Part shown: positions 24,701 through 35,205 of the stretch, one piece after another | How positions within the stretch are numbered: the first letter of the stretch is position 1 | Layout of the letters: each line of letters opens with the position of its first letter | Assembly: GCA_003427395.1 (NCBI GenBank) | Contig: BFEA01000031.1 | Coordinates: 3,709,321 to 3,750,478 of the forward strand | Direction: 5' to 3' | Origin: Chara braunii | Lineage: Eukaryota; Streptophyta; Charophyceae; Charales; Characeae | DNA: 41,158 nt | The notes under the pieces: generated by a model | The model's database searches: none | Seen by the model: only the letters and a program-made list of their open reading frames with translations | What the model was told of the DNA's origin: nothing | Translations under genes and position numbers: made by a program

Positions 24701-25701
24701 CAGGTTCAAGTTCCGTTCACATTAACATCTGAATCCACAGTCCATCGGACCCCCCCTTAAGCCTTACCTTAGTTCGTGAAGATCTGCTTTCTGAATCCTG
24801 ATAGACTTTCCAGAGTGGTGACCCCACTGACCCCACTGAACTGCTGAACATATCGCAATCCGTACAGTCTGCACCGTTGACGCGCTAATGTCAAGTGCGA
24901 TGAATTCACGACAGGGACCACCACCTGCCCATATAACAGACACATCAGGGCGTCTCACAGGACGTGGGAACGCAGCCCTTAAGGACAAGCCCATAGAAGG
25001 CATAGTACTTGTACAGAACGTTTGGCGGATGTGTGCCTCCAAATTGTCCCTAGTTTGAGCCGGCACTTGAAACTCAACAAACCATGCACCAAGTTTGCAT
25101 CCAGGAATGCTTTCCTGATCAATTATGACCTTTGCCTAGAGGAGCAGCTACATCTAGAAGGTAATGGAAGAGCACCACACCCAACAAAGAATAGTACAGA
25201 CCACTGCAGGCAAGATCATGACAGCTGAATCAGATGCATTGTGTGAATGTTGCCAACGGTGAGATTTATATGGAAGAAGGTAAGGCCCGTAAGGGTCTGG
25301 TCAGGCTGCAACACCATCATGATGCTCTGGTGGCTGACACTGCACATCCTATTTTGTGGCCACGTGAAAGGATCCCAATGCGACGTTGGGAAAGCACAAG
25401 CCAGATCCAGACCGTTTTTCTTCCGCACACGCTGACACTGCTGTTGGTTGAGCTAGCTTGCAAGCGAGAAGGATTACTTACCCCATGAGTTGGAATGAAT
25501 GCTAGCACCAGAAGCCACCGAGTCTCCGTATAATTCCTTGAGCGTTATTTTCTGGAAACCTGAAGGTTCACCATCTGCAGTTGCCATATCATAGAAGACT
25601 GGTAGTGATAGATGCCATAAACAAGTGACACAGCCATCCCCGCTAACACACACGCGCCCCCATGCATGAAACATGATCATGCATTTGAGTTGTGGGTGCA
25701 T

Positions 25702-25764
<63 letters not shown>

Positions 25765-25817
25765 ATAAACACACACACACACACACAACTGGCAAGCACA
25801 CACCTATCTATCTCCCA

Positions 25818-25882
<65 letters not shown>

Positions 25883-26493
25883 ACACACACACACACACAC
25901 GTACAGAGAGGGAGAGTGAGGGTGAGTGAGGGAGAGAGGCACACAATAAAACAAACAAGCAGTGCCACAGAGAAAGCAGGTCAAGACGGGAACGCTAGTT
26001 ATGCCCACTGACAGATTATCAACGAGCTTGTGAGGGCCATCAACATTATTATTTACACCACCATGAGATAAGAGCGTTCAGGCTTTGAAGTCTTGGTACA
26101 TTTCCGGATGTCCTAGGCACGGTTCGGCATTTAATTTACAGTTGGCCTGGCACAAATCCTCTGCTGGAGTTTAGAAATACTTAACGTCTGCATCTTCATC
26201 CTGCCCTCTCCTTTGAAGCATGCAGCGTGGTCAGAATGCAGCTTTCCGTCTTCATAGAAGAGGAGACTGCTGCTCCCCATTCATTTACCTCTGGCTTATG
26301 TTCCTTCTCCCTGCCCAATGTCAAGGAGGAATGAGTGGAGATCAAGGTCAGCGACCTTTCAATGCTGGTCATGGGGAAGAATGATCGAATGTGGAGCAGC
26401 AGCAGCACACATACGACACGGAGGAGAGATGCCAGGATAAAGAAGCTGACAGTCTGAAAGCACTAGCAGTGTTAGTATTATTAGTGGAAGCAT

Positions 26494-26534
<41 letters not shown>

Positions 26535-29440
26535 GTGGGTACTAATACCACTACTATTGGCAGTGGCAGTAGCAGTAGCAGTAGCAGTAGCAGTAGCAGT
26601 AGCAGTAGCAGTAGCAGTAGCAGTAGTAGCAGAAGTGGAAGTAGTAGCAGTAGCACTAGAAAAAATAAAAGTGCAGATGCAGATAGAAAAGCATGGCCTG
26701 TGTTAGTAGAAGGAGAACCTATGGCCTGTGTACTCTCGGTTTTCATGCCGCTCGAACACCAGTTAATCCTCTGTTCATCACTTCAGAAATAGCAAATTTT
26801 CCAGCCGCGACAAGGAACAGTATGAGACAAAACAGTACGCACTATTTAGAGGAACTTCTGGGACAATTTGATGCCGTCATGAGCTCAGTGAGAAACGCGT
26901 GCTCAAAGATAGGCATGCAAAGTTATATAACGCTGTCATCTGCACACAAACGACAGTCTGAGACTCCATGTCCCATAACCACCAGTGTTGCCACAAGAAC
27001 CATTGCATCTAGACAAGGCCGCGAAGTGCACCGGAGAGGTGATGACAGTTTTAAGGATTGCATGGACCCTCGACCCCTCTTTTTTTCCCTCAATTACACT
27101 TTCGAAAAGGACCTTTCCGCATCCATTCCATACGGCCATCTTCCCCCAAGCACAACGCTCCCTCCTATCGGACCGGAAAGACGACCCGTCTACATCCGTA
27201 ATGAAGGTGCAATATGTTCAGGGGATGGTAGTGAAGTCATCCATAATGAAGGTGCAATATGTTCGGGGGTAGATGGTAGTGAAGTCACCAATGACAACTG
27301 AAAGATCCAATGACTACTCCCAGGCTGAGGGATTTCAAACCCCACTCAGTCTGTCTTTTTCTGCAGACACCCTTCCCAAAGTGGAAGCTCTGCATGCAGA
27401 CACACCCAGTCATTGGGAAAATCTGCAAACAAGGAATCGGCGACATCAATTCAAGTTTTGGTAATTTTTTACTCAGCTCTCCATGGGATTTGAGACCCCC
27501 TGCTGAGTAAAAAGGGGTTCCCTGCAAATACCCTTTTCGAAGACGCAAGTCCTGCACGCAGACACACCCACTCATTCGGAAATTTAAAGAGCGAGCAAAT
27601 GAGAGGTGCTGCCGAGTAAAAGATCGAATGAGTCGTAATGACCCTTCAAAGAAAAATCCAACACCCCTCTTCTTTGCTGCATATACCCTTTCCAGAATAA
27701 TTATTATGGTAGTTCTACAGGCACGCACAGTGCCACCCAACCCACTTGTTAGCAAAATGAGAACAGTACACACACGTTACTTAGAACCGGAGGCAAGTCT
27801 TAGAGAGAGGGGACAGCAGCTTCAGGACCAACTGACCCCCGAGACGTATTTAGAGCACCTCTGCTAATAGTACGAATACCCTTTCCAAAATTGAACTTGT
27901 CGCATGCGAGCAGATGCACCCATTTATAATAAAAATCTGCACAGTATGCGCTGCTGCAATAGACTCGAAAGCATCAAGCAACATATATACGTACATACGT
28001 ACACCATTCAGAGCACGTACACAACGCTTACCATAGACTATAGTGGAAGGAGAGCTCTTCGTATTAAGCATTAAAACTTAAAAGTAACAGTGTGTGGCAC
28101 TTAAAAAAAAAATTGACATTACATTAATTTACTATACAAGAGCAACTATGCATCGCCAGCTACACTAAGCCCTAAACCCCGTCCTTGGCCTTCGAAACAT
28201 CGAGCTTGGTTCCTTGCTGGTTGGGTTGCACCGTTGCCATGCACCTTGCAGGTCCGGAAGGTGGGTAGAGGGTAGACCACTTCGAGTACACAGCTTGAGG
28301 TAGGTAGGTAGGATGAGATGGAAAACTACTGTCAGTGAGAAAATAAAATAGCATATTAGTAAATGTGGCTGTCCCCCATATGAGGAGAAGCCAGCTTGCA
28401 TTTTCCTTTATAAAAAAAAAAGATAAAAAAATGAGCATCTATGCATCATAATAGCTGCGAGTGACAGGTGGCTGAGTGGTACACTAGGAGTGTTCAAGAA
28501 CATGCAGTTCAACGAATTGAAATTTTTGAAATCCAATCGGTTTGAAATCCAATCCGTCAAGAGTATGAATCCCAACAGATCCCCTAGGGTAACGGAGCTG
28601 TGACTGACAGGTGGCTGAGTCAGTGAGTGGCCTTAGAAACAGAGAAAGGGAAAAAGTTGAAGACCTATCCACAAGTGCGGCGCTGGCAAGCAATCAAAGT
28701 CAATACAAAAAACTCACAGCAGAACTGCGTATCAATATCGAATGCTGAACCCGGTTTCCACCAGGTGCAGCAAACTCTGTACCAGTATGGGGCGCAGCAG
28801 GTGCAGCTCCACACCGATAAATAAAGCCTACAACACAGGGGAGCCACGAAATGAGAATGCTTGTGTCACCTCATTATTAAGTGGAAACCCCTGATCTGGA
28901 GTTCAAAAAAAAAAAAAAAAAAAAAAAAAGGGGTCCAACAGCAGGCCATCTTGGCCAAAGCACATTTGGACCGTAAGGACTGAGCAGGAAGGAGCTTTTG
29001 TTGGTCAAGAAGATGATTGAGGCGGAGTTCTGTTCAAAAAAGTCATCAAGAATTGCAACACGTACCCAGCTTCGCGTCACGCGCGATTCCCGAAAAAGAA
29101 GATGTCGGGTATTCGCCAGCCATTCCATCGACAATTGCTTCACCGTCACTGCGCAGATATGGTGAGCCAATCAGAGTTCCCGCCACATGCGTTCCATGCC
29201 CTCCTGGCACATCTTCCTCATCAGCAATGTTTTTGTATTTCACAACCTTCCTCAGTGTCATGTTCACTTCCGGTGTTGGAGAACCATTTGGATCATAGAA
29301 AAAGCAATGCTGCCTCGCATAAACATTACGACACACAGGCGCGAGACAGACAAGCGAGAGACAGAAAGAGAGAGAGGGAGAGAGAGATGGACAGGGAGGG
29401 AAAGCAAGCGGGAGTGGGAGAGAGAGAGGTGGGGGGGTAG

Positions 29441-29475
<35 letters not shown>

Positions 29476-29713
29476 TATCACACAGAGAGAGAGAGAGAGA
29501 GAGAGAGGAACAGGGAGAGGAACAGGGAGGGAGAGAGCAAGCGGGAGTGGGAGAGAGAGAGGGGGGGAAGGAGGGACAAACCCACACACACATGGGAGAG
29601 AGAGAGGGGGGGAAGGAGAGACAGACAGACACACACACACACAGGGAGAGAGAGAGAGNNNNNNNNNNNNNNNNNNNNNNNNNNNNNNNNNNNNNNNNNN
29701 NNNNNNNNNNNNN

Positions 29714-29779
<66 letters not shown>

Positions 29780-32117
29780 AGGGAGGGAGAGAGAATTGAG
29801 CGACAGACAGCACAACGACCAACGATGAGTCACCATATATCAGATTGCTGGAAAGTAAATACCTCTGCAGTGGCCCACTGAGTAACCAGTCAGTCACCAT
29901 GATGCAAGAATGTAAACCACCGAGTGGAAGTCTTAGAATGCAGTGGCCCACTGAGTAACCAGTCAGTCATCATGATGCAAGAATGTAAACCACCGCATGG
30001 AAGTCTTAGAATGACAACCACAAAATAATCAGCTTGTGTGTATTAATTAGGAGTGCGGGAAAGATTTTCATTACTGGATTGTGGGAACGAGGTCACCCTC
30101 CTCTTCATCATAGGAGAACGTTGACAAAGGAAGGGACTGATGCAAGTAGGAGAGAAATAATCAGACACCAAACTCGACCGGGACATGCCCTTCAGCTGCA
30201 GACTCTCCACCGACATGGACACAATTCCTCCTCTGAACTCCCTCCTATTGGTCTGCAGACTCTCCACCGTGACTGACAGGGTGACCATCCCATACCACTA
30301 CTTTTCCTCATGATTGTCGGAGCGCACACATGCCATCTTTCTGGCTGAAGATCCAACATAGTACGTTTAAGCCACTAGTACACAGCCACAGACTCCACAG
30401 CCTTGCAGGAAGTTTTTTGTCACCACAAGCAAAAACTCGGAAGCGCCAAACGGAAATGGGGCCATTGGAAAAACGAAGTGGCGGCCTCCGAAGTGGTGTG
30501 GGTTTCATGCTGACACCCGTGGGCCTTAAGGACAGTTAAAAACTGAGTTAAAGGCAAACAAACCAAACACCAGCCTGAGGACTTTTGTGTCTGAAAAGAC
30601 GCCGAATCTGTCCATCTGCCATCTGCCATTACCGTCTGAGAAATGTTCCCATTGTGTGAGTAATATGCTCTCGTAAAAGTGGAACAGATCAGCATCATGA
30701 TGATCGTTCAATTCCAGGGCATGGAATTGATCACAGTGTCAATTCACATGCCGAGTCAAAAGCTTTTGATTCAAATGTCAGGTCAAACTTATGAAATATT
30801 TTTTCTCGATTTATGCCTGTCATCCTTGCGCAGGGGCCATGCTAATCTTCATTCTCTGTATCGTTCCAATTTTAATGGATGTCCCGAAGGACTGAATTAT
30901 TATTTAAAGTTGTGTGCGGTCCTCTACTTAAGAGGACATGGGACCATTACAGCATGATTACCAAGCGCACTCACAAGACGCCCACGAGTTGCAATGATTC
31001 CTTGTAATGCAAATCTGATTCACCAAACGGCCGCCGCCTCCTGTCCAAAAAAATAAAGGAGCGATGTCTGATCCATCTTCAAAAATTAGGCATCCATTTC
31101 AACATTTGATACGGTAACCCCTTTGCAATAAAAGCTTCCCTCCTCATTCAAGTGCTGTAGTTTCCTATTCCAGTATTTTCTATTGTTTGTGTGTACATGC
31201 CGCATCAGACTCACATTGGCATTGAAGGACATGCTCCGAACTGCGAGGGCCAAACAGATCGGAACTGGGAGTGAGGGCTGCATGGAACTTACATTCATGT
31301 CGATACCGGTGTCCGATAGCGCGAGAAGCTGGTTCGTACCATAAATCAAGTTCTTGTATACAATTTCGGTGTCGTTGCAGTTATCACCCTGCAGGCGGCA
31401 CACACCAACAAACACAAGTTACTGTAGTGGGTATGCTCCAACAGTCATAAGACAAACACTCTGGATAATAGCAACAGACAGGACTTAGTGTAGATTTGGT
31501 ATTTTCTATAAAAAAAAAAAAAAAAAAGTTAAGAGAAGGTCCTGAAAAGAGTATCGTATCCCACTGATTCCATTTGGGAATCGAGCGCATAATCTGTTCA
31601 ATAACATCCCGCATCTACTGTTTACCCAAAAAAAAAAAACAAAAAAAACTGGATGATAGCAACCGACAAGCGTAGATTTGCCAATCGTCATTTCTAAAGA
31701 GAACTTAGAAAAGATAAACAATGGGAGTACTAGGTCATAAGGACCTAAACAGTATATTAATTGTATCCAGCTAGCTAGTGTCACCACGAATCGACCTCGT
31801 GATCTGTTTACTAACATTCGTCTACCCTTCATGAGCCTTCATCAAAAAAAAAAAAAAAAAAAAAAACATAAAAAAGTGTGGATTTGTTATCCATTGAAAA
31901 ACGTGGATTTATAACTCCAAATCGTTAGCCATTAAAAAACTTCAGATTTGTTGGCTTTCAGAAAATAGAAAATTCAGACCTGTTGTCCATGGAAAAAATT
32001 GGGTTTATTATCCGTCAAAACAATGACGACTCGTAGCCATTAGAAAAAAAAATTAAAAAAAATGCAGTTTGCTATCAACCAAAAAAATACGGTGTTGATC
32101 ATGACATCCATATAAAG

Positions 32118-32154
<37 letters not shown>

Positions 32155-35077
32155 GGAACCATACAAAGAAGGTCAGCAGAAGGGTGACAAACATTAACGA
32201 TTAAAATCAAGAAAAGGTCCAAAGGAAAAGGGGGATAAAAGAAACAAAAAAGATGACGGTTTGCTAGCCATGAAGAAACTTTCTTTTCTAACAATGCTCC
32301 AATCTACCTGTGGGGAGCAACACCTGCTGAGAACCGGGCCCAGTGTCCCTTTTGGAAATCACACAGAACAATTCAGATGCCGGGGACATTACCTGGCTTC
32401 GGCTGAAGACTTCCAAAAAAAAAAAAAATATATGTATTTGAAATTTTGAATAACTGCGGACGAGGATTACCGCACCAGAACAAACATCCCTCTGTGATTC
32501 TCCTATAAGCCCCCACGCTGTGACGGCCCGGTCACGGCTTCCCAAATGACGGCCCTAAAAGACCCCACAGCATTCCCAAAAACCACGCGGCCTCCTCTTC
32601 GCATCAAGAACAGCAACGTCCTCATAGCACTTAATCCCTATCCCTTGCCCCCTAACAAGGGGAGGTAAGCTGGGCCAAAACAACAACGAGCCACAACCAA
32701 AGCAGGGGCCATCATGATTGTCTAATTCTGCTGGAAATCACCACATCAGGGCAGTACGATCGACACGATAACAAGTTAACAACCCTGAACACCAACCCTT
32801 GACCCCCTAACAAGGGGGGAGAGGTAAGCTGGGCCAAGGCAACACTGGCCGCAACCAAAGCAGGGGCAATCAATGGCGGCCCATCATCGTCTAATTCTTC
32901 TGGAAATCACCCCAATGCATCCACACCTAATACTATCGACATGACAACGACCCCAAATGTCAAACGACAAGAACTGTTGAAGTTACGCTGACAGGTCGGT
33001 GACAACAGCCTGAAAATTCAGATTGCCATTTTGAAACCTTATAGTTGGATCCTCGTTAAGAAATAGATGATTATTCATGGCAGAGATGTCAGAAAATAGA
33101 GAGTAATATCATGGTTATCACTAATCAGGTACTGCCAGTAAAAGTGAAGAAAACAATAGAAAGGATCATACGGTCAGGAGATCAACTCTCCACAGACATA
33201 TATAGGAGATAAATGGCATCGAATCGGATATTCTTCCAGATAATATGCAAGAGATTAAGATCAGAACCTAACTCGACAGACATATATAGAAGATAAATTG
33301 CATCGAATCGGATATTATTCAGATAATATGCAAGAGATTAAGATCAGAACCTAAATTATACTGAGAACAGTGCGAACACAAAAACAAGTGGCATGTATTT
33401 CTCCGACAACTCAAAAGTGAATGACTGACTACCTTGACCGATCACGCAGAAAGAAATGCGACAACCGCCATCAAGAATTTACCATAGATTCTGACGCGAC
33501 TCCAATCAAATGATAACAAACACAAGAAAATAAAAAAAAATGGTTTCGTATTCAACTAAAGAAGATTCCGGCGGATCATTTCACAAGCTCTTCATAATGC
33601 CCCCCCCGTCGTTGGTCTTCATAGCAGCAAGGACGGGCTTCAAATCCAAGCTACCACATCGCCGCCATCTCGACTCATCAACACAAGACCAGGCAACATC
33701 TCGTTCAGTCCCACTCCAGACCGCTCCCGCCTACTATTCCTCTGTCGAAAGCCATTCCCCCTCTCCGTCAACAAGAGAACATATCATCACCTTTCGGGCC
33801 AGCTGCTCCATCATATTACCCCCCCTTTCCCTCTGTCGAAATACAGCCTCGCTCCATCAGCAAGAGAACATCTTAATGATCCCTTCACCTCACAGGCCAG
33901 CTTTCACATCTGATCAACCGACGAAGACAACAGGCTGTTCAGACATATGCAGTAAACACCCCCGCTGACGACGAGAGACCTCACAGGTTGTTCAGACATG
34001 CAGTAAACACCAGCGGTTACGAGCAGGAAAATTATAAGAGACACCGGAACCCCGAAAGCCGGGACAAGGCAGCGACCTTGAACGATACGGGTGGCACCCT
34101 CTGCACAGCAACAAAATTAAGGCTCAAAAAGACGAAGGCGGCACAAACAAAGCTCCGTGTCACCGTGAAGTATCCACGAGTGTCAGAGAACAAGGGCCCA
34201 AAAAACATCCTGCGAAGGCACACAAGGACCTATTGCATGCACGCCATGCTCATCTTCACCGAAGACACACGCCTCCCGCCATCGTTTCTCCCGCCATCGT
34301 TTCCCTCCCCCCCCCGTTCACGCTCCAGTCTTCCTGGGCCCGCTACTGTAGCACCGTGCATCGTCCCCACCACAATTGCCTCAGCCATACCATGTCATGC
34401 TTCAGCCACAAATGATTCCGCGGACGCCAGAGAACAAGCAAGGGCCAGAAAAACATCCTGTGAAGGCACACAAGGACCTATTGCATACACGCCAACGCCA
34501 TGCTTATCTTCACTGAAGACGCACACCTGCCAGCATCGTGACAGGTGTTTGCTGAACAACAGCAGCCCATTCCACGGTCCAGTCTCACTACCAGCTACTG
34601 CATCGTCAGCACACTTGCCTCAGCCACACCATGTCACACTCCAGTGACAAATTATTCAGCGGAGTGCTATTTCAGCGGTGCAACACTCCCCGTAGCACTG
34701 CGCCACCAAGAAACTTAAGACCTGGTGTTTTATTCCATCAGAAACTCACATCTGTTATCCAATAAAAAAAAAACAAAAGGGTCAGTTATATAAGATCAAA
34801 AAATGTAACCCAAACGAAAGGAGATATAATCTTGTTGTCGCGCGTACACGAACGGGGCCTTTCCGTACATAACGTACGGATATTCTGCATACAGAACCCC
34901 ATGCTTGGCCACATCCGTTTTGAGGAACATTGGCAGACTAGTGCATTGGCAGCCTAGCGATATTTGTCTGACCACCAACCCCAAAATCTTTACAATATGA
35001 GAAAAAAATATAAACAGAAAAGGGGTAATTACTAAAATTATTTAGAGGAAAAAACAATTCACTGCAACAGCAATATG

Positions 35078-35132
<55 letters not shown>

Positions 35133-35152
35133 GTGTGTGATCGGAAAGAACA

Positions 35153-35205
<53 letters not shown>

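Noticed and set aside
26693-27301. 202-codon plus-strand open frame
   Set aside because: It lies in a protease intron, begins just after triplet repeats, ends in a tandem duplication and shows no recognisable domain. Its length fits chance plus repeats.
28640-28830. Possible extra protease exon between exons 3 and 4
   Set aside because: The phase of exon 3 and exon 4 joins directly to give Val in AKLVFYDM, matching the family. No acceptor and donor pair in 28640-28830 gives a frame that fits.
33540-34647. Two consecutive plus-strand open frames (142 and 219 codons)
   Set aside because: They cover a GC-rich tandem-duplication zone that keeps frames open. The duplicated units fall in shifted frames, and no domain or splice logic is seen.
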